Source of the DNA: Mesorhizobium sp. SARCC-RB16n
GTDB taxonomy: Bacteria > Pseudomonadota > Alphaproteobacteria > Rhizobiales > Rhizobiaceae
Direction: 5' to 3'
DNA length: 52,015 nucleotides
Assembly (NCBI RefSeq): GCF_008520305.1
Contig: NZ_ML703260.1
Coordinates: 165,060-217,074 of the forward strand
Position numbers and translations under genes: made by a program. The notes below the pieces were generated by a model. The model was not told the DNA's origin. It ran no database searches and saw only the letters and a program-made list of their open reading frames with translations. Shown piece after piece: positions 26,600 through 35,098 of this stretch (positions within the stretch are counted from its first letter, which is position 1; each line of letters starts with the position of its first letter).

Positions 26600-28672
26600 T
26601 TGTCCAGTTCTGTCAGTGTCGTGAACGAAGGTGGCGTCGCCATCGTCACCATCGACAATCCGCCGGTCAACGCGCTGAGTTTTCATGTCCGCGAGCCACT
26701 GATGCAGGCGCTGGTCGCTCTGCGCGATGACGCATCGGTCGCGGCAATCGTCATCGCTTGTGCCGGCCGTACCTTCGTTGCCGGCGCCGACATCACCGAG
26801 TTCGGCAAGCCGATGCAGCAGCCGGAATTGCGCGCCATCGTGGCGGCGCTTGAAGTCATCGCCAAGCCGACCGTTGCCGCCATCCACGGCACCGCGCTCG
26901 GCGGCGGGCTGGAACTGGTACTCGGCTGCCATTTCCGCGTCGCCGATCAAGGCGCGAAGCTCGGCCTGCCCGAGGTGAAGCTCGGCATCCTGCCCGGTGG
27001 CGGCGGAACGGTGCGGCTGCCGCGACTGGTGGGCGCCGTCAAGGCGCTCAAGATGATCGTTTCCGGCACACCGATCGGTGCTTCCGCGGCGCACGGCGCC
27101 GGCTTGGTGGATGCCGTCTTCGAGGGCGATCTGACCCCCCATGCCGTGAACTTCGCCCGCGAAATGGCCCGCAAGGGTGGTCCCTTCACGCCGGTGCGCG
27201 ATCGCGACGAGCTGCTTCGCGGAACCGACCTTGCCAGCTTCGATGCCGAGGCCGCGGATTTGGCTGGGAAGGCGCGGGGGCTGGAAGCGCCGATCGCTTG
27301 TGCGCAGGCGGTCCGCAATGCCGTCACGCTGCCCTTCGACGAGGCGCTGGCGGCGGAGCGGGCGCTGTTCGTGAAACTCGTCGCCAGCGACCAGTCGCGC
27401 GCCCAGCGGCACCTGTTTTTCGCCGAACGCGAGGCGGCAAAACTTCCCGGCAAGGATGTCGTCAAGCGCAGGGTCGCCCGCGTCGGCGTCATCGGCGCCG
27501 GCACGATGGGCGGCGGCATCGCCATGGCTTTCGCCAATGGCGGCTTTCCCGTCACCTTGCTGGAAACCAGCCATGAAGCGCTGCAGCGGGGGCTGGCGAC
27601 GATCGAGAAGAATTACGCCGTCTCGGTCACACGCGGCTCCTTGAGCGAGGACGCCAAGCGGCAGCGGCTTGCCCAGTTCAAAGGCTCCACCGACTATGCC
27701 GACCTCGCCGATTGCGACCTGGTCGTCGAGGCGGCGTTCGAGGACATGGCGGTCAAGAAAGAAATCTTCGGCAAGCTCGACGCGGTGGCCAGGCCGGACG
27801 CGATCCTCGCTACCAACACCTCCTATCTCGACATCGACGAGATCGCCGCCTCGATATCGCGGCCGCAGGATGTGCTCGGCCTGCATTTCTTCTCGCCGGC
27901 CAATGTCATGAAGCTGCTGGAGATTGTGCGCGCCGAAAAGACGGCGCCGGATGCGCTGGCGACCGTGGTCGACCTGGCACACAGGATCGGCAAAGTGGCT
28001 GTCGTCGTCGGCGTCTGCCACGGCTTCGTCGGCAACCGCATGCTAGCCGCCCGTGGCTCGGAATCGGAAGCTCTGCTGCTGGAGGGCGCGACACCCCGCC
28101 AGATCGACGAGGCGTTCACCGATTTCGGCTGGCCGATGGGGCCGTTCCAGATGGGCGATCTTGCCGGCCTCGACATCGGCTGGCGCAACCGCAAGGCGCG
28201 GGGCCTGACGGCCGTCATCGCCGACACGCTGTGCGAACAGGGCCGTTTCGGCCAGAAGACCGGCCGCGGCTTCTATCTCTACGAGGCCGGCGCGCGGGCG
28301 GGTGTTCCTGATCCGGAGGTCGAGGCACTGATCCGCGACAAGGCGGCGCAGATGGGCATCGTGCCGCGCACGATAGGCGCGGAAGAAATCATCGAGCGCA
28401 CACTCTATCCCCTGGTCAATGAGGGGGCGAAGATCCTGGAGGAAAGGATCGCCGCCCGCGCCTCCGACATCGACGTCGTCTGGGTCAATGGCTACGGTTT
28501 TCCCGTCGGCAAGGGCGGCCCGATGTTCTGGGCCGGCCTCGAAGGGGCGGCCAGGATCATCGAGCGGCTCGAGCATTGGTATCGGCAGACCGGCAAGGAT
28601 GTCTTCCAGCCGGGCCCGCTGCTTCGGCGCATGGCCGAAACGGGCTCGTGGGCGACCGACGCGACGGGCTGA
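26600..28672 (+). CDS. Bifunctional enoyl-CoA hydratase / 3-hydroxyacyl-CoA dehydrogenase
   Basis: The 690-residue protein is a peroxisomal-type multifunctional enzyme. The N-terminal crotonase domain (about 1-190) has GTALGGGLELVLGCHF and LPEVKLGILPGGGGT with both catalytic glutamates; the dehydrogenase (about 295-680) has VGVIGAGTMGGGIA and GLHFFSPANVMKLLEIV with the catalytic histidine, then FGWPMGPFQMGDLAGLDIGW. It would hydrate enoyl-CoA and oxidise 3-hydroxyacyl-CoA in beta-oxidation. The TTG start at 26600 is backed by GGGAGG 6 nt upstream. It stands alone, without thiolase or acyl-CoA dehydrogenase, and converges on zur with 5 bp between stops. Confidence 0.95.
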   Translation: MSSSVSVVNEGGVAIVTIDNPPVNALSFHVREPLMQALVALRDDASVAAIVIACAGRTFVAGADITEFGKPMQQPELRAIVAALEVIAKPTVAAIHGTALGGGLELVLGCHFRVADQGAKLGLPEVKLGILPGGGGTVRLPRLVGAVKALKMIVSGTPIGASAAHGAGLVDAVFEGDLTPHAVNFAREMARKGGPFTPVRDRDELLRGTDLASFDAEAADLAGKARGLEAPIACAQAVRNAVTLPFDEALAAERALFVKLVASDQSRAQRHLFFAEREAAKLPGKDVVKRRVARVGVIGAGTMGGGIAMAFANGGFPVTLLETSHEALQRGLATIEKNYAVSVTRGSLSEDAKRQRLAQFKGSTDYADLADCDLVVEAAFEDMAVKKEIFGKLDAVARPDAILATNTSYLDIDEIAASISRPQDVLGLHFFSPANVMKLLEIVRAEKTAPDALATVVDLAHRIGKVAVVVGVCHGFVGNRMLAARGSESEALLLEGATPRQIDEAFTDFGWPMGPFQMGDLAGLDIGWRNRKARGLTAVIADTLCEQGRFGQKTGRGFYLYEAGARAGVPDPEVEALIRDKAAQMGIVPRTIGAEEIIERTLYPLVNEGAKILEERIAARASDIDVVWVNGYGFPVGKGGPMFWAGLEGAARIIERLEHWYRQTGKDVFQPGPLLRRMAETGSWATDATG

Positions 28673-28677
28673 CCGAG

Positions 28678-29085
28678 CTATCCCCGATTTCGTTCGAGCA
28701 TGCAGTCGGCGCAACGCCCGTTGACCTCTATGCTCGTCGCCTCGATGTCGAAGCGCTCGCGCGCGGCCCATTCGGCGAGCCGGCGATCAGTGATGTCGTC
28801 GCTGAATTCGGTGACCCGGCCGCATTGTTCACAGACCGCCAGGATCGTGGTTCTCGGACCATGGGCATGCTGACCGGCGCAGGGTACGAAAGCATTGAGG
28901 CTTTCGACCTTGTGAACCGCGCCATTCTCGATGAGTTTCTTGACCGCCCGGTAGACCTGTACCGGTGATTTGATGCCATGCGGCCTGATCTCGCTTAGAA
29001 TGTCGTAGGCGCTGACCGGCCTGCCGGCGCGTGAAATGGCCGCCAGCACCAGCTTCTGGTTCCTGGTGAGTTCAGGTTCTGCCAT
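28678..29085 (-). CDS. zur: Fur-family zinc uptake regulator Zur
   Basis: The 135-residue repressor has a winged helix (TRNQKLVLAAISRAGRPVSAYDIL through SPVQVYRAVKKLIENG) and a dimer domain with a structural zinc site made of Cys85, Cys88, Cys125 and Cys128 (CEQC and CADC). The CAGQHAHGP segment (about 69-77) matches the regulatory metal ligands of Fur proteins. As last gene of a znuA-znuC-znuB-zur unit, Zur is the most likely identity. The start ATG 29085 lies inside the 3' end of znuB (14-bp overlap), so it is probably co-translated and autoregulated through the znuA promoter. Confidence 0.92.
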   Translation of the reverse strand: MAEPELTRNQKLVLAAISRAGRPVSAYDILSEIRPHGIKSPVQVYRAVKKLIENGAVHKVESLNAFVPCAGQHAHGPRTTILAVCEQCGRVTEFSDDITDRRLAEWAARERFDIEATSIEVNGRCADCMLERNRG

Positions 29086-29896
29086 CGGCGACCGGGCGTC
29101 GGGCCATCGAACGTTGCACGATGCCGCTGACCAGATAGGCCGATGTACCCAGCGCGGTGATCCAGAAACTCGTCGGCCAGTCGGTCTGGTAGGCAAGCGA
29201 CAGGCTGATCCAGGCAATGGTGACGGCCAAGACCATCGAGACCGTTATGCCGGCGAGTACCCCTTGCGTCAGCCGAAGCGCGGTCGCCGCGGGAGCCACC
29301 ATCAACGCGAAAACGAGCAGCACGCCGACGATCTGTACGGCCTCCGAAGTGGCGAAGGCGACGAGCACCATGAACAGGGTCGAGACGAGGTTGAGGGGCA
29401 CGCCCCTTGCCTCGGCGAGTTCCGGCTGCAGGCTGGCGAACAGCAGCGGCCGGGCGATCAGCCCGAGAGCAACAAGGATGGCCACCGCAAGTATCGCGAG
29501 CACGATGACGGTGCGCAGGCTGATTCCGAGCACATTTCCGAACAGCACGTTCGTCGCCTGCGACGCGAAGGCGGTATAGAAATGCAGGAACAGAAGGCCG
29601 AGGCCGAGCGACAGCGTCAGCACGATGCCGATGGCGACGTCGCGATGCGCGCGCTCGCCAAGCAGGCCGATACCGATGCCGGCGATAACGGTGAACACGG
29701 TCAGGCCAAAGAACGGCGACAGACCGATGAGGCCGGCGCCGGTTGCGCCGGGAAAACCGACATGGGAAAGCGCATGGCCGGCGAAGGTCTGTCCCCTCAG
29801 CACCAGGAAATAGCCGACCGCGCCGGCGACGATGCCGACCACCGTGCAGGCGTAGAAGGCGTTGCGCATGAATTCATAGTCAAACATCGTGGACAT
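29072..29896 (-). CDS. znuB: Zinc ABC transporter permease
   Basis: The 274-residue inner-membrane protein has about eight helices in the ABC-3 (metal) permease pattern: MRNAFYACTVVGIVAGAVGYFLVLRGQTFAGHALSHVGFPGATGA at the N-terminus and VGVLLVFALMVAPAATALRLT near residue 200. It forms the channel for zinc with ZnuC. I chose ATG 29896, with GGAAGG 8 nt upstream; ATG 29887 is close by. It overlaps znuC by 17 bp and zur by 14 bp, so the three are tightly coupled. Confidence 0.95.
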   Translation of the reverse strand: MSTMFDYEFMRNAFYACTVVGIVAGAVGYFLVLRGQTFAGHALSHVGFPGATGAGLIGLSPFFGLTVFTVIAGIGIGLLGERAHRDVAIGIVLTLSLGLGLLFLHFYTAFASQATNVLFGNVLGISLRTVIVLAILAVAILVALGLIARPLLFASLQPELAEARGVPLNLVSTLFMVLVAFATSEAVQIVGVLLVFALMVAPAATALRLTQGVLAGITVSMVLAVTIAWISLSLAYQTDWPTSFWITALGTSAYLVSGIVQRSMARRPVADGRT

Positions 29897-30674
29897 GCGC
29901 CTCGCCTTCCAGTTCCACATCGTCGGCCATCACGAAGATGCGCCCGGCGACCCGCACGACATTGATCGACGTGCCGTAGAGTTCCGACAGCACCGGCCCG
30001 CTGATGACCTCGTCGACACTGCCGATCGCGGCCTTGCCGTTGCCGAGATAGAGTACGCGATCGACGGCGCGCAGCAGCGGGTTGATCTCGTGCGAGCAGA
30101 ACAGCACCGAGATGCCGAGCCGCTCGCCGATCTCATGCACGAGGTCGATGATCGTCCGCTGGTGCGCCGCGTCGAGGCTGATCAGCGGCTCGTCGAGCAG
30201 CAGGAGCTTGGGGTCACCGATCAGCGCCTGGGCGATCAGGATGCGCTGGCGCTCGCCGCCGGAAAGCTCTGCCAGCGGACGCCGGGCGAGGTCGCTCGCT
30301 CCGACGGCTTCGAGCGCTTTCCAGGCGGCTTCCTTCTCGATGGCGGAAGCAACCGGCCATCCCCAGCGGTGGCCGCCGGCCGCGATGAGGACGAAATCGA
30401 GGCCGCTGATCCCCGTCTGGGTCGGGGCGCGCCGCGCCTGCGGCATGTAGCCGATATCAGCGTTGCCGCGCGTCGGCGGTTTGCCGAGCACCGAAATGGC
30501 GCCGCCGGCCGGCTTGATGAGGCCGAGGATGGCGCGCAGCATCGTCGTCTTGCCGGCGCCATTGGCGCCGAGCAAGCCGACGAAGGCGCCTTGTGGAATC
30601 GAAAAGGAGACGTCGGATAGAACCCGACGTCCCCCATAGGTCAGCGTGACCTTGGCGAACTCAATTGCATTCAT
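29880..30674 (-). CDS. znuC: Zinc ABC transporter ATP-binding protein
   Basis: The 264-residue ATPase has the Walker A GANGAGKTTMLRAILGLIKP near residue 35, the manganese/zinc-family YMPQARRAPTQTGISG segment, the LSGGERQRILIAQAL signature and LLLLDEPLISLD. The C-terminus ends with HVHDV, a small histidine tail. It starts at ATG 30674, 10 bp after znuA, and powers the ZnuAB importer. Confidence 0.95.
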   Translation of the reverse strand: MNAIEFAKVTLTYGGRRVLSDVSFSIPQGAFVGLLGANGAGKTTMLRAILGLIKPAGGAISVLGKPPTRGNADIGYMPQARRAPTQTGISGLDFVLIAAGGHRWGWPVASAIEKEAAWKALEAVGASDLARRPLAELSGGERQRILIAQALIGDPKLLLLDEPLISLDAAHQRTIIDLVHEIGERLGISVLFCSHEINPLLRAVDRVLYLGNGKAAIGSVDEVISGPVLSELYGTSINVVRVAGRIFVMADDVELEGEAHVHDV

Positions 30675-30684
30675 TCGGTCACGT

Positions 30685-31566
30685 TCATTGTGTGCGGGCT
30701 GCGAGCGCCTTCTGGACCGCGTCGACTTGGCCGCCGAACCAGCTCTGGATCGTCTTGCCGGCGGGCTCGGTCTCGGTGACGCCGATGACGGTGACCTTGT
30801 TCTGCTTGGCGAGGTCGAGAAGCCGGGTCGTCGCCGGATCGGTCACCTGCGAATTGTAGAACAGGATCTTGGCCGAACCGTCCTTCAGGCTGCTCTCGAA
30901 TGCCGCGACCTGTGTCGCGCTTGGCTCGGCGTTGTTCATCACCGTGACCTGGAAATCATAGTTCAACATCTTGAGGCCGAGCGCCTCGGCCATGTAGCCG
31001 AACACAGGTTCGGTGGCGGTCACCTCGGTGCCGGCATAGGCTTTCTTGACGGCTGCGATTTCCTTGTCGATGCCGTCGAGCGAGGCCTGGAATTGCTTGA
31101 GATTGGCCTCGTAATGCACTGCGTTGGCGGGATCGCGCTTCGACAGCTCGGCGGCGAGCGCCTTGGCGACCGCCGGCAGCGTCGCCGGGTTGTACCAGAG
31201 ATGCGGGTTGTCGCCTGACTTCTTGCCGATCAGGTCGGCGGCAACGATGGTCGTGCGGTCCGGCTTGCTCGATGCGGCGAGCAACTTGTCCATCCACGGA
31301 TCGTAGTCGGCGCCGTTGTAGATGATGACCTTGGCATCGGCGATGGTGCGCGCCGTCGACGGGCTGGTCTCGAAGAGATGCGGATCGTCGTCGGGATTGG
31401 ACAGGATGCTGGTAACGGCGACATGGCTGCCGCCGATCTGATGGGCGAGATCGCCATAGAAATTCTCGGCGGCAACTATGTTCAGCTTGTCTTCTGCCCG
31501 GGCGACGGTGCCGGTCAGCAGCGGCGCCGCAACCAGCAGCGCGGCCAGAAAGGGAAGGGAACGCAT
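30685..31566 (-). CDS. znuA: Zinc ABC transporter substrate-binding protein
   Basis: The 293-residue cluster A-I metal-binding protein has a signal peptide cleaved after ARA near residue 24, then NIVAAENFYGDLAHQIGG, DDDPHLFETSPS with the first metal histidine near 63, and SGDNPHLWYNPATLPAVAKAL with the next. It lacks the long His-rich loop of many zinc ZnuA proteins, so manganese is not excluded, but the co-encoded Zur and the Zur-box candidate 70 bp upstream (31636-31650) favour zinc. A strong AAGGAG site lies before ATG 31566. First gene of the znu-zur unit. Confidence 0.92.
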   Translation of the reverse strand: MRSLPFLAALLVAAPLLTGTVARAEDKLNIVAAENFYGDLAHQIGGSHVAVTSILSNPDDDPHLFETSPSTARTIADAKVIIYNGADYDPWMDKLLAASSKPDRTTIVAADLIGKKSGDNPHLWYNPATLPAVAKALAAELSKRDPANAVHYEANLKQFQASLDGIDKEIAAVKKAYAGTEVTATEPVFGYMAEALGLKMLNYDFQVTVMNNAEPSATQVAAFESSLKDGSAKILFYNSQVTDPATTRLLDLAKQNKVTVIGVTETEPAGKTIQSWFGGQVDAVQKALAARTQ

Positions 31567-31635
31567 CCTTGGTCTCCTTTGGAAAGTCGGGGCGGACTCA
31601 ATACACCGCCATGCGTGTCACGTTGTGGGCATAGC

Positions 31636-31650
31636 CGTTACAGTATAACG
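31636..31650 (-). promoter_or_regulatory. Candidate Zur box
   Basis: CGTTACAGTATAACG is a 15-bp palindrome (CGTTA, 5 bp, TAACG) 70 bp upstream of the znuA start. It fits the alphaproteobacterial Zur-box pattern of GTTAT-type half-sites around an A/T core. Zinc-loaded Zur bound here would repress the znuACB-zur transcript. Confidence 0.7.
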
Positions 31651-31826
31651 TTTACGGTAGAAATCCGAGACGATCAATGGAACTTTCCAATGCAGCCACG
31701 TCTGGCGGACACAAAATTGTGACCTCGGTCAGCATGGCAAAGCCATTCGGGATTTGGCCGAAGCGATTGATGTCTCCCGCCCAGCGCCGAAGCATGCGGT
31801 CCGTCAGCACGGACGCATCCGACCAT

Positions 31827-32642
31827 TCAACTCCTTATTCGCGCGCCGATGATCTCGACGAAGCGGGCGAAAAGACCGGCCTGCGACTTGATCTTGAGCT
31901 TGCGGTAGATGTTGCGGCGATGGACCTTCACGGTTCCCGGCACGATTCGCATCGCCCTGGCGATCGATTCCGTCGAATGGCCCTGCAGCACCAGGTCGAC
32001 GACATGCTTTTCGCGCGGCGTCAGCGACAGGCTTTTCCAGATATGGGCGCGGTCGAATTCGTTGACCGCGGCTATTTCCTCGTCCTGCTTCGTCTCGGCC
32101 GATTCGTCGGCGGGGAGAGCAGGCCAGCGCAATCGGATGAAGCTGATCACCGCCGGCGCCATGTCGCGCAGCAGCCTGGCATCGGCGGTGCCGAACGGGC
32201 CGGAAGCGCTGAGCCGCATCAGCGACAGCACCAGTGCGTCCTTGCCCGGCAGCGGCACGAAGAAGCCGACCTCCTCGGCCAGCCTGGTCTGGCTGTAATA
32301 GGAGCGAAAATATTCGCTGGCGTAGAAACGATCGGGCGCGAGTTCCCGCATGCGCCAGAAGCCTTCCTTGCGCTCCAACGCCGCGTGATGGAACGGGTCG
32401 AGCAGGTAGGGTCCTTCCTGATAGAGCGCGACGAAGACGTGGCTTTCGGCCGGCGTGAACGTCTCGAACAGCAATGGCGGTCGTGAGGCGCCGCGATAGC
32501 CGAAGATCACGCAATGGTCGAAGCCGACATGCTGCCGCAGCCAATCGACCATCGCTTGGCCGAACAGGTCGCCACTCGTCTCCCGCGTCGCCGCGACAAG
32601 TGTGGCAAGCCGGCTGTATTCGTCGCTGCGGGAAGCGCCCAA
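31827..32642 (-). CDS. LuxR-type transcriptional regulator
   Basis: The 271-residue protein has a GAF-like N-terminal sensing region (about 1-190) and a C-terminal LuxR helix-turn-helix (about 205-268) with LTPREKHVVDLVLQGHSTESIARAM and VKVHRRNIYRKL. The sensing half does not resemble acyl-homoserine-lactone binding proteins, and no luxI is nearby. The start is TTG 32642, with GAGGGGG about 6 nt upstream. It diverges from a polyamine-type importer; an imperfect 20-bp palindrome lies between them at 32676-32695 and is the likely operator. I infer it regulates that importer and the SDR gene. Confidence 0.88.
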   Translation of the reverse strand: MGASRSDEYSRLATLVAATRETSGDLFGQAMVDWLRQHVGFDHCVIFGYRGASRPPLLFETFTPAESHVFVALYQEGPYLLDPFHHAALERKEGFWRMRELAPDRFYASEYFRSYYSQTRLAEEVGFFVPLPGKDALVLSLMRLSASGPFGTADARLLRDMAPAVISFIRLRWPALPADESAETKQDEEIAAVNEFDRAHIWKSLSLTPREKHVVDLVLQGHSTESIARAMRIVPGTVKVHRRNIYRKLKIKSQAGLFARFVEIIGARIRS

Positions 32643-32675
32643 TTCCTACCCCCTCAAACGATAAAATAGATCAGA

Positions 32676-32695
32676 TATACCACCTGGGAGGTATA
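32676..32695. promoter_or_regulatory. Candidate operator between luxR-type gene and importer
   Basis: TATACCACCTGGGAGGTATA reads as an imperfect palindrome: 16 of its 20 bases match its reverse complement, with TATACC/GGTATA arms. It lies 34 bp from the regulator start and 60 bp from the importer start, and is A/T-flanked. It fits a LuxR-type dimer operator serving both directions. Confidence 0.6.
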
Positions 32696-32754
32696 TACTA
32701 GCTGCCATTGGCTCTGGTAGCGTCCTGAAATCGCATTGTCCTGGAGCCAGCACC

Positions 32755-33891
32755 TTGACCGCAGTGCCCGACATCGAGTTTCGCGGCGTCACCAAGCGCT
32801 ATGGCGCGGTGACCGCGGTCAGCGGCATCGATCTGGCCGTGCCGCCCTCCGCCTTCGTTGCCTTGCTCGGACCGTCCGGCTGCGGCAAGACGACCTGCCT
32901 GCGCATGATCGGCGGCTTCGAGCAGCCGAGCGAGGGCCAGGTGTTCATCCGCGGCCAGGACATGGCCGGCACCCCGCCTTACCGGCGGCCGGTCAACATG
33001 GTGTTCCAGCAATACGCGCTGTTTCCGCATCTCGACGTGGAAGCCAACGTTTCCTATGGCCTGCGCCAGGCAAGGCCACGGCTATCGTCGCGCGAGATCG
33101 GCCAACGGGCTGGCGAAGCGCTCGAAATGGTGCGGCTTGCCGGCTATGGCGGCCGCAAGATCCACGAACTGTCCGGTGGCCAGCAGCAGCGTGTCGCGCT
33201 GGCGCGCGCGCTGGTCAACAAGCCGGCGGTGCTGTTGCTCGACGAGCCGCTGGCGGCGCTCGACAAGAAGCTGCGCACCGACATGCAGATCGAGCTGCAG
33301 AACCTGCAGCGCGAAATCGGCATCACCTTCGTGCTGGTCACGCACGACCAGGAAGAAGCGTTGTCGATGAGCGATTTCGTCTGCGTCATGAATGGCGGCC
33401 GCATCGTCCAGCTCGGCCAGCCGAGCGAAATCTATGACGAGCCGGCGGATCTGTTCGTCGCCGATTTTGTCGGCAAGACCAATCTGCTTGCCGGCAAGGT
33501 TGCCGGGCACGCCGGTGATCTCGTCAGCGTGGCGCTGGCGGACGGTACCGTCATCGCGGCGCGCAAACGTACTGCCTTGCAGCAAGGCGAGACCGTCTCG
33601 GTCAGCCTGCGTCCCGAATCCCTTAGCCTCGGTGCTCCGACAAGCGGCCAACTCAAGGGTGTCGTCCGCAACCGGATTTTCCTGGGCTCGACGGCGGAAT
33701 ACGCGATCGAGGTCCAGGGCATCGGAACATTGCTCGCCAAGGCCGACCATCTGATCGGCCAAGGCAATCTCTTCAAGCCGGGTGAACCCGTCGCCATCGG
33801 CTTTGCCACCGGGACGCCGCTGGCGTTTCCGGAAACCAAGAACAACGGGACCAACCAGAGGGTAAACAAACATGTCGAAATCATATCGTGA
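32755..33891 (+). CDS. Polyamine-type ABC transporter ATP-binding protein (PotA/PotG-like)
   Basis: The 378-residue ATPase has Walker A LLGPSGCGKTT (37-47), FQQYALFPHLDVEANVSYGL, the LSGGQQQRVALARAL signature and LLLDEPLAALDKKLR, then the C-terminal TOBE regulatory domain (RPESLSLGAPTSG onward). It energises import of spermidine/putrescine-like amines. The start is TTG 32755 with GGAG 8 nt upstream. It overlaps the next gene by 20 bp. Confidence 0.92.
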   Translation: MTAVPDIEFRGVTKRYGAVTAVSGIDLAVPPSAFVALLGPSGCGKTTCLRMIGGFEQPSEGQVFIRGQDMAGTPPYRRPVNMVFQQYALFPHLDVEANVSYGLRQARPRLSSREIGQRAGEALEMVRLAGYGGRKIHELSGGQQQRVALARALVNKPAVLLLDEPLAALDKKLRTDMQIELQNLQREIGITFVLVTHDQEEALSMSDFVCVMNGGRIVQLGQPSEIYDEPADLFVADFVGKTNLLAGKVAGHAGDLVSVALADGTVIAARKRTALQQGETVSVSLRPESLSLGAPTSGQLKGVVRNRIFLGSTAEYAIEVQGIGTLLAKADHLIGQGNLFKPGEPVAIGFATGTPLAFPETKNNGTNQRVNKHVEIIS

Positions 33892-35035
33892 CGGACTGCC
33901 GATAAGCCCCGAGAATTTCGTCGACCAGCTGATGCGCCTGAAACGTGGCTCGATCGGCCGCCGCGATTTCCTTGGCCTCACCGGTCTCGGCATCGCCACG
34001 GCGGTGATGGCGCGCGAGATCGGCATCATGCCGACACCGGCCTTCGCCGCCGAAAGCCTTGGCGACCGCATGTCGATCGCCACCTGGCCGAACTATCACG
34101 ACCCGCAGACCTTCGAGAACTTCAAGAAGGACACCGGCGTCGCCGTCGAGGTCAACGTGTTCGGCTCCAACGAGGAGATGCTGGCCAAGCTGCAGGCCGG
34201 CGCCTCGGGCTGGAGCCTGTTCGTGCCGACCAATTACACGATTTCGACCTACAAGAAGCTCGGCATCATCGAGCCGCTGGAGATGGCGAAGCTGTCGAAT
34301 TTCGACGGCACGCAGGAAGATCCGCGCTTCACCTCCGAAGGCACGATCGACAAGGTGATCTACGCCGTGCCGAAGAACTGGGGCACGACAGGCTTTGCCG
34401 TCAACACCAAGAAGCTGACCAAGCCGATGACGAGCTGGAAGGAGTTCTGGGACACCGCCATGGCCGAAGGCGACGGCCGCACCATGGTGCACGACTACCA
34501 GCTGACCACCATCGGCAATGCGCTGAAATATTACGGCTATTCGTTCAATTCGCTCAAGCAGGACGAGCTCGCCAAGGCGGAGGAATTGCTGCTGAAGGTC
34601 AAGCCGCATCTATTTGCCGTCTCGTCCGACTACCAGCCGGGCATGCGGGCGGGCGACGCCTGGATGACCATGTGCTGGACCAATGACGGCGCGCAGCTCC
34701 ACCGCGACATTCCCGAGATCGCCTATGTACTGGGCAAGGAAGGCGGCGAGATCTGGACCGATTTTTATGCCATCCCGAAGGACGCGCCGAACAAGCCCGC
34801 CGGCTATGCCTTGCTCAACTATCTGATGAACCCGCAGGTCGCGGTGAAGGAGCACCTTGCCAATGGCGCGCCTTCGACCGATGCGCGCGTCAACAAGCTG
34901 CTGCCCAAGGAAGTGCTCGACAATCCGATCCTCTACCCGGCGGCGGACCTGTTGACGCCGCTCGAATTCGGCGCTGCGGCAACGCTGACCGATCCGGGCC
35001 GTGCCGAACTGATGGCGCGCTTCAAATCGGCTTGA
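33872..35035 (+). CDS. Polyamine-type ABC transporter substrate-binding protein (PotD/F-like), Tat-exported
   Basis: The 387-residue protein has a twin-arginine signal (SIGRRDFLGLTGLGIATAVMA, about 27-47), then the type-2 binding fold with SIATWPNYHDPQTFENFKKDTGV, the FVPTNYTISTYKKLGIIEPL region and KNWGTTGFAVNTKKL, typical of spermidine/putrescine binding proteins. Tat export is less usual for this family. It overlaps the ATPase gene by 20 bp and precedes two permeases. The specific amine is not known. Confidence 0.93.
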   Translation: MSKSYRDGLPISPENFVDQLMRLKRGSIGRRDFLGLTGLGIATAVMAREIGIMPTPAFAAESLGDRMSIATWPNYHDPQTFENFKKDTGVAVEVNVFGSNEEMLAKLQAGASGWSLFVPTNYTISTYKKLGIIEPLEMAKLSNFDGTQEDPRFTSEGTIDKVIYAVPKNWGTTGFAVNTKKLTKPMTSWKEFWDTAMAEGDGRTMVHDYQLTTIGNALKYYGYSFNSLKQDELAKAEELLLKVKPHLFAVSSDYQPGMRAGDAWMTMCWTNDGAQLHRDIPEIAYVLGKEGGEIWTDFYAIPKDAPNKPAGYALLNYLMNPQVAVKEHLANGAPSTDARVNKLLPKEVLDNPILYPAADLLTPLEFGAAATLTDPGRAELMARFKSA

Positions 35036-35098
35036 GACTGGCCTCGACACAGACAATCGACCGGCGGGCCCATGTCCGCCGGTATCGGGGCGGATTCA

